A stretch of 16,192 nt of DNA from an uncultured Marvinbryantia sp. (GTDB taxonomy: Bacteria > Bacillota > Clostridia > Lachnospirales > Lachnospiraceae): the NCBI RefSeq assembly GCF_905201705.1, contig NZ_CAJKOX010000063.1, positions 1 to 16,192 of the forward strand. Direction: 5' to 3'. The position numbers and the translations under genes are program-made. Within the stretch, counting starts at the first letter, position 1. Every line of letters starts with the position of its first letter. The notes below the pieces were generated by a model. It was not told the DNA's origin. It saw nothing but the letters and a program-made list of their open reading frames with translations, and ran no database searches. Positions 1 through 6,401 of the stretch are shown here, piece after piece.

Positions 1-103
1 AATTTTGTGAAATATTCCCTCTTGACACCGCCAGTCATTGAACGCACACCGCGATTGTATGATTGATAAGAGTTTCTGTCATACTGTTATACTTACAATC
101 CAA

Positions 104-150
104 AGGCCGCTTTCGCTGGCTTTAAAAATAATAGACAGCGAAAGCGGCCT
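104..150. terminator. Strong inverted repeat, probable terminator
   Basis: A perfect 15-bp stem (104-118 pairing with 136-150) encloses a 17-nt AT-rich loop. On the minus strand it begins exactly at the TGA stop (152-150) of the open fragment at 150-275 and is followed by TTTGG, so it fits as that gene's terminator. The T-run is short, so activity is uncertain; it could also end a plus-strand reading frame that is open from base 1 to a TGA at 64-66. Confidence 0.55.
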
Positions 151-275
151 CACATTTTGGGCTGCTTATGGATCCCTTTTAGAGGGATTTTAAAAAAATT
201 TTTGAGTTCTTCCCGGGGCGTATCCAGGGAATTTCCATTGCGGATAAAATCCTCCACCTGATCATAATACCAGAA
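150..275 (-). pseudogene. C-terminal remnant of an unrecognised gene
   Basis: On the minus strand an open stretch of 41 codons runs from just after a TGA (278-276) to a TGA at 152-150. Its translation reads like a genuine soluble protein tail (FWYYDQVEDFIRNGNS, then LDTPREELKNFF, ending KGIHKQPKM). It has no start codon with a ribosome binding site, and the preceding codons in frame hold two stops, so it looks like the 3' end of a gene whose front was lost when the neighbouring MATE module was placed here. The strong hairpin directly after the stop supports a former gene end. I do not recognise the family. Confidence 0.35.
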
Positions 276-360
276 TCACACAGGATTTCAGAAACAACCG
301 CTGCAGTGCAACCAACCAATGGCTGCAATCGTGTTTAATCGCTACTTTTTACTGAAAATG

Positions 361-1737
361 TCAATATGTCTTTTCTCTTTTCTGAATTCCTTTCATTGCA
401 TAAATTACCATCAGCAGTGTCAAAACTGCCGAAGAGAAATCTGCGATCGGGCCGGCCCACAAAACTCCTTCCACTCCCAAAAAGCGCGGTAATATCAGCG
501 CTGCCAGCACAAAAAAGATCAGCTGTCTGGAAAGTGCGGAAAACATGGACGGTACCGGCTTACCGATTGCCTGCAGAAAGAATCCGGATGAAACCTGATA
601 CGCTGTTGCAATACACATCAAAAGAAATGTACGGATAGCTTTCACTGCAAACTCATTATATAATTCACTTTCGGAACCGAAGACATTCACAATACTCTGG
701 GGGAAGCACTGAAATACCACAAAAGCTGCTGCGCTGAAGATCAGCGATGCCGTCAGCATAACCCCATATGTTTTCTTCACTCTCTTCATGTTGCCCGCGC
801 CATAATTATACCCTAAAATCGGCTGTGCTCCGACAGATATGCCCACAAGAACGGCAAGCAGAATCTGATTTATTTTCAGCACGATCCCCAGGACAGTCAT
901 GGGAATCTCCGGGCCATATTTGGACATTGCACCATACTTAGTCATCAGATTATTACAGAGAGCTGACATAATTACAATGGCAAGCTGAGTGATAAAATTG
1001 GAAGCCCCAAGAGTAAGGCATTGACAGAGGATTCTTCTGTCAATGTGAAAACTACTACGGTTCAGCTTTACGGACTTTAGCTTAAAGGCAGAAATTCCCG
1101 ATACAAGAAATGACATGATCTGTCCGAGAATTGTTGCAAGCGCCGCGCCTTTTACGCCCCAATGAAATAAAAATATGAACATCGGGTCAAAGACCGTATT
1201 CACCACGGCTCCCAGCAGCATAGAAAACATAGCCAATTGAGGTTTCCCATCTGCGCGAAGGATGGAATTTAATCCAGTCGAAAGAATCATAAACGGTAAT
1301 CCGATTATAATAATCCTCCCGTATTCCTGTGCATATGGCAGTGTGGCTTCTGTTGCGCCAAATAAAGTAAGCAGAGGATTAAAAAACGCCAGGAATATGA
1401 CAAGCATGATCACACTTGTTATAATCAGCATGACAATACCGTTTCCGATGCCTTTTCCTGCTTCCTCCTCCTGCTTTTCACCAAGTTTCAGGCTCAGAAA
1501 AGTTGCGCTTCCATCACCGATCAGCAATGCGAAAGCGGTTGCTATCACAGTAATAGGAAATACTACGGTGGTTGCACCGTTTCCAAGATAACCAACACCT
1601 CTTCCTATGAATATTTGATCGACAATGTTATACAGTGCGTTCACCAGAAGAGAAATCACACTCGGAATAGCAAATCTGGCAATCAGCCTTCCAATAGGTG
1701 CCGTTTCAAAATAAGAATTACTCTTTGTTGCTTCCAT
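361..1737 (-). CDS. MATE family multidrug efflux transporter
   Basis: This 458-residue protein has the usual MATE length and about twelve hydrophobic segments, so it should sit in the cytoplasmic membrane and export cationic drugs or metabolites by Na+ or H+ antiport (family knowledge). The N-terminal signature region NALYNIVDQIFIGRGVGYLG, with the membrane Asp at about residue 40, is typical of MepA-like clostridial MATE proteins. The second half repeats the fold (GISVGAQPILGYNYGAGN around residues 300-320). The ATG at 1737 is preceded by GGGAG at suitable spacing. The gene is divergent from a MarR regulator and its own promoter carries two palindromic operators, so drug-responsive derepression is the likely control. 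The substrate cannot be told from sequence. Confidence 0.93.
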   Translation of the reverse strand: MEATKSNSYFETAPIGRLIARFAIPSVISLLVNALYNIVDQIFIGRGVGYLGNGATTVVFPITVIATAFALLIGDGSATFLSLKLGEKQEEEAGKGIGNGIVMLIITSVIMLVIFLAFFNPLLTLFGATEATLPYAQEYGRIIIIGLPFMILSTGLNSILRADGKPQLAMFSMLLGAVVNTVFDPMFIFLFHWGVKGAALATILGQIMSFLVSGISAFKLKSVKLNRSSFHIDRRILCQCLTLGASNFITQLAIVIMSALCNNLMTKYGAMSKYGPEIPMTVLGIVLKINQILLAVLVGISVGAQPILGYNYGAGNMKRVKKTYGVMLTASLIFSAAAFVVFQCFPQSIVNVFGSESELYNEFAVKAIRTFLLMCIATAYQVSSGFFLQAIGKPVPSMFSALSRQLIFFVLAALILPRFLGVEGVLWAGPIADFSSAVLTLLMVIYAMKGIQKREKTY

Positions 1738-1763
1738 AAATTCTACTCCCTTTCTTCATCACA

Positions 1764-1777
1764 GTTGGCATGCCAAC
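1764..1777. promoter_or_regulatory. MarR-type operator O1
   Basis: A perfect 14-bp palindrome, GTTGGCATGCCAAC, lies in the untranslated leader of the MATE gene about 27 bp before its start codon. The same GTTGGC-N2-GCCAAC form recurs at 1817 and, imperfectly, at 1936. The link to the adjacent MarR protein is inferred from position. Confidence 0.75.
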
Positions 1778-1816
1778 CATATATGCAAAAATTCAAGTCC
1801 CTTTCGGACCCTTTTA

Positions 1817-1830
1817 GTTGGCACGCCAAC
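1817..1830. promoter_or_regulatory. MarR-type operator O2
   Basis: GTTGGCACGCCAAC, palindromic in both 6-bp arms and extendable by two pairs on each side (1815-1832), covers the expected transcription start of the MATE promoter and abuts its -10. This is the classic position for steric repression. Confidence 0.78.
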
Positions 1831-1831
1831 T

Positions 1832-1860
1832 ATTATACAAAGCATCTCACTGATTGTCAA
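1832..1860 (-). promoter_or_regulatory. Promoter of the first MATE gene
   Basis: On the minus strand a TTGACA -35 (1860-1855) and a TATAAT -10 (1837-1832) are separated by exactly 17 bp, a perfect consensus. The start site would fall near 1825, inside the palindrome at 1817-1830, which makes repression by the divergent MarR protein very plausible. Confidence 0.85.
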
Positions 1861-1902
1861 CCATAACATACGCTCATTTTTGGCAAGAAAAGTAATTATT
1901 TA

Positions 1903-1931
1903 TTGACTTACCTGATTTTTCCTTTTATAAT
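1903..1931 (+). promoter_or_regulatory. Promoter of the first marR gene
   Basis: TTGACT (1903-1908) and TATAAT (1926-1931) are 17 bp apart. Transcription would start near 1938, inside the imperfect operator at 1936-1949, so the regulator probably controls itself. This promoter also shows that the open frame's upstream TTG at 1937 cannot be the real translation start. Confidence 0.85.
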
Positions 1932-1935
1932 GTGG

Positions 1936-1949
1936 GTTGAACAGCCAAC
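1936..1949. promoter_or_regulatory. MarR-type operator O3 (imperfect)
   Basis: GTTGAACAGCCAAC keeps the 6-2-6 spacing of the two perfect sites but has a weakened left arm (GTTGAA instead of GTTGGC). It covers the start of the marR transcript. The weaker match may mean the regulator represses itself less tightly than it represses the MATE gene. Confidence 0.6.
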
Positions 1950-1975
1950 TATATTTGAGATTAAGAGGTAGTGAC

Positions 1976-2398
1976 ATGGATACTCCGAAAGATATTTCAA
2001 CCTTATACCGGAAAATGAATATGAGTGTCAACGCAAAGCTTGCACCATTAGGTCTGTCAAGCTCAAAAGCGATGTTCCTTTTCTGCCTTTATGACCATAA
2101 ACAGATGTCCCAGGTAGAAATCTGCCGTGACCTTGAAATGGATAAAAGCACGGTAGCAAAAATGCTGTCACGGCTTGAAAAAGATGGTTTTATCACAAAA
2201 TCTGTGAATCCGGATGATATCCGCTCTTTTCGTGTAACCTTGACAGATAAAGCCCTTGCCCTGGTTCCGCAGGCAAGGGAAATCCACAAAAACTGGATAG
2301 ATGACATTACGGGCAAGCTTACTGATCTTGAAAAACGAAATTTTCTCGAACTGTTGAAAAAAGTGGCTGATACAGCCAATGAGATAAGCCAATCATAA
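1976..2398 (+). CDS. MarR family transcriptional regulator
   Basis: The protein has 140 residues, normal for MarR. The winged helix-turn-helix lies at about residues 28-90: helix MSQVEICRDLEMD, recognition helix DKSTVAKMLSRLEKDGFI (56-73), and a wing with the family's D-D-x-R pattern (DDIRSFRVTLT). The flanking helices would form the dimer interface. I chose the ATG at 1976 because AGAGGT lies just upstream and because the mapped promoter starts transcription near 1938, ruling out the TTG at 1937. It is divergent from the MATE gene and shares three related palindromes with it, so it is most likely a ligand-responsive repressor of that pump and of itself. The inducing ligand is unknown. Confidence 0.9.
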   Translation: MDTPKDISTLYRKMNMSVNAKLAPLGLSSSKAMFLFCLYDHKQMSQVEICRDLEMDKSTVAKMLSRLEKDGFITKSVNPDDIRSFRVTLTDKALALVPQAREIHKNWIDDITGKLTDLEKRNFLELLKKVADTANEISQS

Positions 2399-2421
2399 AA
2401 AGAATGGACATATCCCGGCTT

Positions 2422-3054
2422 TCATTGCACTTTCTCCAGCTTTTCGCTCTTTTTCGCTCTGTACAGAAGCGCAATATAAATGAGATCATATACGGTACAC
2501 AACAAACCGCATGCCAGCACTACATAATTCGTAGACATAATACCCATTGTGATCGTTGGAGCCAGAGTTCCGATCCATTTGGCAACTGCCAGCAGCACAC
2601 TTTGCCCGTTTGTATTCCCACGCTTTACAAGCATATGAATAAAAGCAATCGACATGATCAGATTCTGCGCAAATGCAGAATACTGTGCGGACAAACGTCC
2701 CTCCAGCCCGAATTCTTTTACATAAGCCAATTGTACAAAGAACATTGCAGCTATTCCAAGGATGGTCCACAGGTAAAACAAAGCGTCGCTGTCGGCCTCA
2801 TGATGTTTCCTGCCATATTTGAAATACAGTGCAAGAATTACCACATCCAGGCAGAACCATAACACATTTACAATTCCCTGAACACCGCCCCCGGCCCGCA
2901 GGTCATAATATGTATAAATTCCCTCCCAGGTAATATTTAAGGCCAGCGCCCAGAATGGCATCGCATATGTTTTATCTTTCAAAGCAAGCCTGATACACTC
3001 TTCATAGACAACGCACCAGCAGATTCCGCTTAACAAAGTCAAAAACATCTCCAT
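2422..3054 (-). CDS. Transmembrane terpene cyclase-like protein (Pyr4/PaxB type)
   Basis: This 210-residue protein has about seven hydrophobic segments and no soluble domain. Three features match my recollection of the fungal and bacterial transmembrane terpene cyclases (Pyr4, PaxB, AusL): the segment MPFWALALNITWEGIY with Glu44 after a conserved N-x-x-W; the segment VNVLWFCLDVVILALYFKYG with Asp70; and a C-terminal VYDLIYIALLY with Asp190. Glu44 and Asp190 would correspond to the acidic pair proposed to protonate the polyprenyl epoxide in Pyr4. No terpenoid pathway gene is adjacent, so the substrate is unknown and the protein could instead be a membrane protein of the same fold with another role. 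The start at 3054 follows AAGGAGATG. It is divergent from a TetR regulator with overlapping promoters. Confidence 0.6.
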   Translation of the reverse strand: MEMFLTLLSGICWCVVYEECIRLALKDKTYAMPFWALALNITWEGIYTYYDLRAGGGVQGIVNVLWFCLDVVILALYFKYGRKHHEADSDALFYLWTILGIAAMFFVQLAYVKEFGLEGRLSAQYSAFAQNLIMSIAFIHMLVKRGNTNGQSVLLAVAKWIGTLAPTITMGIMSTNYVVLACGLLCTVYDLIYIALLYRAKKSEKLEKVQ

Positions 3055-3073
3055 TATTTACATCTCCTTTTCT

Positions 3074-3087
3074 TTGACACTTGTCAA
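3074..3087. promoter_or_regulatory. TetR operator candidate
   Basis: TTGACACTTGTCAA is an inverted repeat with 6-bp arms and 2-bp centre. It contains the -35 of the plus-strand tetR promoter and lies just after the predicted start of the minus-strand membrane protein gene, so one bound dimer could shut both. The half-site TGTCAAT recurs at 3121 and 3161. Confidence 0.65.
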
Positions 3088-3102
3088 TGTTTGTTATATA
3101 AT
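3074..3102 (+). promoter_or_regulatory. Promoter of the first tetR gene
   Basis: TTGACA (3074-3079) and TATAAT (3097-3102) are 17 bp apart, predicting a start near 3109. Translation upstream of that point, for example at the TTG at 3091, is therefore unlikely. Confidence 0.82.
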
Positions 3103-3126
3103 ACGAACAGATTTCATCAATGTCAA
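3098..3126 (-). promoter_or_regulatory. Promoter of the terpene cyclase-like gene
   Basis: On the minus strand TTGACA (3126-3121) and TATTAT (3103-3098) are separated by 17 bp. Its -10 shares bases with the -10 of the opposing tetR promoter, so the two promoters face each other and overlap and cannot both be occupied at once. Confidence 0.75.
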
Positions 3127-3165
3127 TACTTTGAAATGAACTTGTACAAAACGGAGAATATGTCA

Positions 3166-3723
3166 ATGTATGAAGGAAATAACCCTACCGCCTTAAATTC
3201 CAGAGAATGGCTGATCAATGCCCTCCTTACTCTGATGAAAACAAAGCCCTATGCAAAGATTACCGTAAAAGATATCTGCCAGAAAGCTGATTTATCACGT
3301 CAGACATTTTACAATTTCTTTGAAACGAAAGATGATATCATTCTTTTTTGTATAAAGAAATGTTATCTGGAGATGATGGATGAGCTGAAAGCAAAATCAC
3401 CGCTTTCCCTTTCTGATATCACGAAAGAATTAGTAAAAACATTCCACAGGCATCAGAATATGATTCATTTAATGATCTCGCAGAATCTGGAATACCTTCT
3501 TGATTTCGAGCTTGCCTCAGTCATTCAGATTTTTGCAGAACAAGTAAGTCCCAGGATCAGCGGTGACACCTATAAGTATGGAACAGCCTTTCTCACTGGT
3601 GCGATCGCCCACACAGTCATATACTGGTTCAAAGACCCTCAGCCAATTCCATCAGAACAATTGGCCGGACTTTTGACGGACATTCTGTGCGGTAATTATT
3701 ATGTAATTAAAGATAAACTATAA
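3166..3723 (+). CDS. TetR/AcrR family transcriptional regulator
   Basis: From the ATG at 3166 the protein has 185 residues. The N-terminal helix-turn-helix is clear: REWLINALLTLMKTKPYAKI (13-32), then VKDICQKADLSRQTFYNFFETKDDII, the canonical TetR recognition helix and anchor (about 34-59). The C-terminal ligand/dimer domain is helical and ends with a TetR_C-like tail. GGAG at 3153-3156 is 9 nt from ATG 3166 but only 3 nt from ATG 3160, so I prefer 3166; 3160 is possible. It is divergent from the terpene cyclase-like gene and probably represses it and itself through TTGACA-N2-TGTCAA. It resembles the second TetR protein at 6402-6968 in the DNA-binding region (INALLTLM, TFY and FxxKDDI shared), suggesting related families. 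Confidence 0.88.
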   Translation: MYEGNNPTALNSREWLINALLTLMKTKPYAKITVKDICQKADLSRQTFYNFFETKDDIILFCIKKCYLEMMDELKAKSPLSLSDITKELVKTFHRHQNMIHLMISQNLEYLLDFELASVIQIFAEQVSPRISGDTYKYGTAFLTGAIAHTVIYWFKDPQPIPSEQLAGLLTDILCGNYYVIKDKL

Positions 3724-3761
3724 ATCCTCCTGCCTCATCATGGGAAACAGATAAATCGCTA

Positions 3762-3794
3762 TATATGGCAGTGCCCTCCTTGCCCTGCCATATA
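3762..3794. terminator. Hairpin between convergent genes
   Basis: TATATGGCAG (3762-3771) pairs perfectly with CTGCCATATA (3785-3794) around a 13-nt loop. It lies between the stop of tetR (plus) and the stop of the ECF ATPase remnant (minus). It lacks a clear T-run on either side, so bidirectional termination is a guess from position. Confidence 0.4.
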
Positions 3795-3819
3795 AACATA
3801 CGCATCTTCAGCCATTTTT

Positions 3820-4227
3820 TTACTGCTTTTCCATATAAAACAGCCGGTCGCAGACTGTCTCTAAAAATTCTCTGTCATGACTAACCACTAATACCAGCAC
3901 GCCTTTTCCTGCCAGCCGCTTCAGGACCTCCCCCACTGCCAGCATACTACGGTAGTCCAATCCGCTGGTAGGCTCGTCCAACAATAAAAACTGTTTTCGG
4001 GCTGCACAGGCGACCGCAATGGCAAGACGCTGCTTTTGTCCGCCGGACAGACTCTGCGGGTGCATCCCAAGACAAGGCAAGAGTCCCATCTCCTTTAGGA
4101 TCTCCATAACCGTCTCCCGGGTAATTCCCGGATTTCCCAACATACATTCGTTTTCCACACAGTCAGAAAAAAGCTGGCAATTAACATCCTGCATCACCAT
4201 CCCGCACAGTTTTCTCCTCTGCCGCCC
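3820..4227 (-). pseudogene. ECF transporter ATPase remnant (C-terminal half)
   Basis: From about 4227 to the TAA at 3820 the minus strand encodes the back half of an ECF/CbiO-type ABC ATPase: Q-loop MVMQDVNCQLF, signature SLSGGQKQRLAIA, Walker B FLLLDEPTSGLD and switch histidine VVSHD. The Walker A lysine loop and everything before it are absent, so it cannot bind ATP normally. The frame stays open upstream to 4353 only by running out of frame through the S-component sequence, which gives a meaningless N-terminus. The gene has evidently been fused by deletion to the S-component fragment. In related loci this ATPase energises the MptD-type S component through a T component that is missing here. 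Confidence 0.85.
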
Positions 4228-4421
4228 TTTTGTACCTTGCCGGTCATGATAACGTACAGGATTCCGATAAAGAACGCTGCCACCGCCGGATAAAAGACGG
4301 CAGTATAGCCCGACAGGTTTGTAATGGCCGCCAGCACCATGGACACCATGCATAATAAGCTGAAAATTCCGCAGGTGATATAATCCTTTCCCTGCATTTT
4401 CTGACTGCTGTTCTGTTTCAT
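4194..4421 (-). pseudogene. MptD-type ECF S component, truncated
   Basis: The ATG at 4421 is preceded by GGAGGGA six nucleotides away. It opens a protein whose first 65 or so residues (KDYITCGIFSLLCMVSMVLA, then NLSGYTAVFYPAVAAFFIGI, then KVQK) match the start of MptD/Trep_Strep-type substrate-binding S components, normally about 190-200 residues with several membrane helices. After KVQK the sequence changes to GGRGENCAGW and stops, because the DNA from about 4228 downstream is already ATPase sequence in another frame. Only about two membrane segments remain. Its start lies 16 bp after the stop of the ABC exporter gene, so it was translationally coupled to it. Confidence 0.82.
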
Positions 4422-4437
4422 TGTTTCTCCCTCCATT

Positions 4438-6225
4438 TTATGCTTTTATCTGCCAGCTTCCGGCATTCTGCTGCTCCTGCCAGAGCCTGCAATAGGTTTC
4501 CTTTTTCCCAAGAAGCTCCTCATGAGTCCCGGTTTCGCTTACGTTTCCATCCTCCAGTACCACGATCTGATCGGCATTGCTGACAGACTGCAAACGGTGG
4601 GCGATCACCACCACCGTTTTTTCCTCTACCAGTGCCGAAATGGCCTGCTGGATCAGAACCTCATTCTCCGGATCCAGGGACGAGGTGGCCTCGTCCAGCA
4701 CCACGATGGGCGTATTGCGCAGAAACACCCGGGCAATCGCTACCCGCTGCTTTTCACCGCCGGACAGATATGCATCTTTCTCTCCGATCACCGTCTGATA
4801 GCCTTGCGGAAGCCGCATGATCACCTCATGGATCCCTGCATTTTTCGCTGCTTCCTCCACCTGCTCTATGGATGCACTCCGATCGCCCATGCGGATATTA
4901 TTCTCCACCGTATCGTGGAACAGAAAGCTCTCCTGAAAGACATAGGAGACAATGTGAGTCAGCTGTTCCTGGGAAATATCCCGGATGTCAACACCACCGA
5001 TCCTGATTTTTCCTTCTCCTGTTTCATAAAACCTCAGCAGAAGCTGCGCCAGGGTGGACTTCCCGCCGCCGGAGGATCCCACCAGACCAGTCACGCTCCC
5101 CTGCTTCATCTCAAAGGACACATGGTCCACTGCTTTGATGCCATCCACATAGGAAAAGGAAACATCCTCAAAAGACACATCATAGTTCTGCGGTACCAGG
5201 CCAATCCCCTCTTTCATTTCCTGTGCCCGGAGGATGCCGTCCATCCGATTGACTCCCTCAATGATTTTGCCGGAAACAATCACCATCTGCATCATGTTCT
5301 CAATGGGTTCCTTCAATCCGCTTCCTACTAAGAAGAACAAAAAGACAACTGGCAAAAATCCCAAATAGCTATCCGCGCGCAGCAGCAGTAAAACCCCGGC
5401 CGGCAGCAGAAATAAAAGCTGCGCTCCAAAAAAGGCATAGTAAGCTGCCATGGGCCAGGCATTCGCCTTCGCAGTCTTTTCTACCGCCTTTACAAAGTGC
5501 TCAATGTCACCCTCATACCGCCGGAAAGCGCTCAGACTCCGGTTAAAGATCTTGATCACGGCCATCCCGTGTATGTACTCCACGATGGTTCCCTGCATGG
5601 CTTCCTGAGCGTCGTGCATCTCCACCTGCAGAGCCGCTTTATCCGGGCGGGCCAGACAAATCCCCAGCAGGATAAAGGAAATCAGGATTGGGATCAATGT
5701 AACAAGGGCCAGCCGCCAGTCCATGAAAAAAAGATACAGCAGCGTAAACACCGGCGTCGCAATCGCCGCCGCAATGTCGCAGAGATGATGGGCAATGAAA
5801 ACCTCTATCTGCTCCGTATCATCTGACATGATCTTCTTGATGCTGCCCTGGGTAGTTCCGGTGAAATACCCGGAAGGCAGCTTCGCCAGCTTATCCATCA
5901 GCCTGATCCGCAGTTCATAGATCACATCATAGGCCGCCGTATGGGCCAGTGCCGAAGAGACATAGGCACAGACGCCGTAGACCAGCGCAGATACCAAAGT
6001 AATTCCGGCTAATGCCCCAATAGGGCCCTGCGATATCTTTGATAAATCCAGGCGCGCAGAAATCAGTATGGAAATCACTCCATAGATCGTAAAAAACGGA
6101 ACCATCCGTGCCGCCGCCGACAGTACGGACAGTGTGCAGGCCACGGTCAATTTCCGTTTCTTTTTGCCTGCCAATTCCATCAGCCGGGCAAACCCGGTCT
6201 TTTTTCGAACCTTTTCTTTTTGCAT
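4438..6225 (-). CDS. ABC exporter half-transporter (membrane plus ATPase)
   Basis: At 595 residues this is a standard fused exporter subunit: a six-helix membrane domain (about 25-320) followed by a nucleotide-binding domain. Motifs are intact: Walker A GSSGGGKST (383-391), Q-loop Q431, signature LSGGEKQR (487-494), Walker B VVLDEATSSLD with Glu512, and switch His543. Start ATG 6225 follows GGAGGG. Half-transporters of this type next to MptD-type ECF genes normally come as a pair, but no partner is present; it may work as a homodimer or have lost its partner. It is divergent from a TetR regulator. The substrate is unknown; siderophore, cofactor or drug export or uptake are possible. Confidence 0.9.
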   Translation of the reverse strand: MQKEKVRKKTGFARLMELAGKKKRKLTVACTLSVLSAAARMVPFFTIYGVISILISARLDLSKISQGPIGALAGITLVSALVYGVCAYVSSALAHTAAYDVIYELRIRLMDKLAKLPSGYFTGTTQGSIKKIMSDDTEQIEVFIAHHLCDIAAAIATPVFTLLYLFFMDWRLALVTLIPILISFILLGICLARPDKAALQVEMHDAQEAMQGTIVEYIHGMAVIKIFNRSLSAFRRYEGDIEHFVKAVEKTAKANAWPMAAYYAFFGAQLLFLLPAGVLLLLRADSYLGFLPVVFLFFLVGSGLKEPIENMMQMVIVSGKIIEGVNRMDGILRAQEMKEGIGLVPQNYDVSFEDVSFSYVDGIKAVDHVSFEMKQGSVTGLVGSSGGGKSTLAQLLLRFYETGEGKIRIGGVDIRDISQEQLTHIVSYVFQESFLFHDTVENNIRMGDRSASIEQVEEAAKNAGIHEVIMRLPQGYQTVIGEKDAYLSGGEKQRVAIARVFLRNTPIVVLDEATSSLDPENEVLIQQAISALVEEKTVVVIAHRLQSVSNADQIVVLEDGNVSETGTHEELLGKKETYCRLWQEQQNAGSWQIKA

Positions 6226-6271
6226 CGTTTCCCTCCGTGTTAGCCAAAACTAACTATATCTCAAAAAATAA

Positions 6272-6289
6272 ATGTCTCACTTGTGACAT
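6272..6289. promoter_or_regulatory. TetR operator candidate (second module)
   Basis: ATGTCTCACTTGTGACAT is an imperfect palindrome with ATGTC/GACAT ends and 7 of 9 matching pairs. The right arm TTGTGACAT recurs exactly at 6362-6370 in the leader of the same tetR gene. Binding by the adjacent TetR protein is inferred. Confidence 0.5.
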
Positions 6290-6309
6290 CACTGCAGTTA
6301 TGATATAAT
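6281..6309 (+). promoter_or_regulatory. Promoter of the second tetR gene
   Basis: TTGTGA (6281-6286, weak -35) and TATAAT (6304-6309) are 17 bp apart. The -35 lies inside the imperfect palindrome at 6272-6289, consistent with autorepression. Confidence 0.6.
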
Positions 6310-6328
6310 AGCCTTGATTTTTTGTCAA
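6300..6328 (-). promoter_or_regulatory. Promoter of the ABC exporter gene
   Basis: On the minus strand TTGACA (6328-6323) and TATCAT (6305-6300) are 17 bp apart. It overlaps the opposing promoter of the second tetR gene. Confidence 0.7.
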
Positions 6329-6401
6329 TGCCTTGCGGAAAAGTGCTACAAATCGGCGTTTTTGTGACATAGCTGGACAGGAGAAACATTGGAGGTACAA
6401 A

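Noticed and set aside
172..190. Small inverted repeat ATCCCT/AGGGAT followed by TTTT on the plus strand
   Set aside because: Only a 6-bp stem and it lies inside the coding-like fragment of the opposite strand; too weak to call a terminator.
366..638. 90-residue plus-strand open frame
   Set aside because: It lies wholly antisense to the first MATE gene, has no ribosome binding site and its translation shows no domain; it is a shadow of the real gene.
1764..1831. The two GTTGGC palindromes as transposon ends or a CRISPR-like pair
   Set aside because: Placement on the start site and leader of the MATE promoter, and a third copy at the divergent marR start, explain them better as operators; there are no regular spacers or transposase.
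4522..5331. 269-residue plus-strand open frame opposite the ABC exporter
   Set aside because: Long, but antisense to a clearly functional ABC ATPase domain; the translation is His/Gln/Ile-rich, typical of a reverse-strand shadow.
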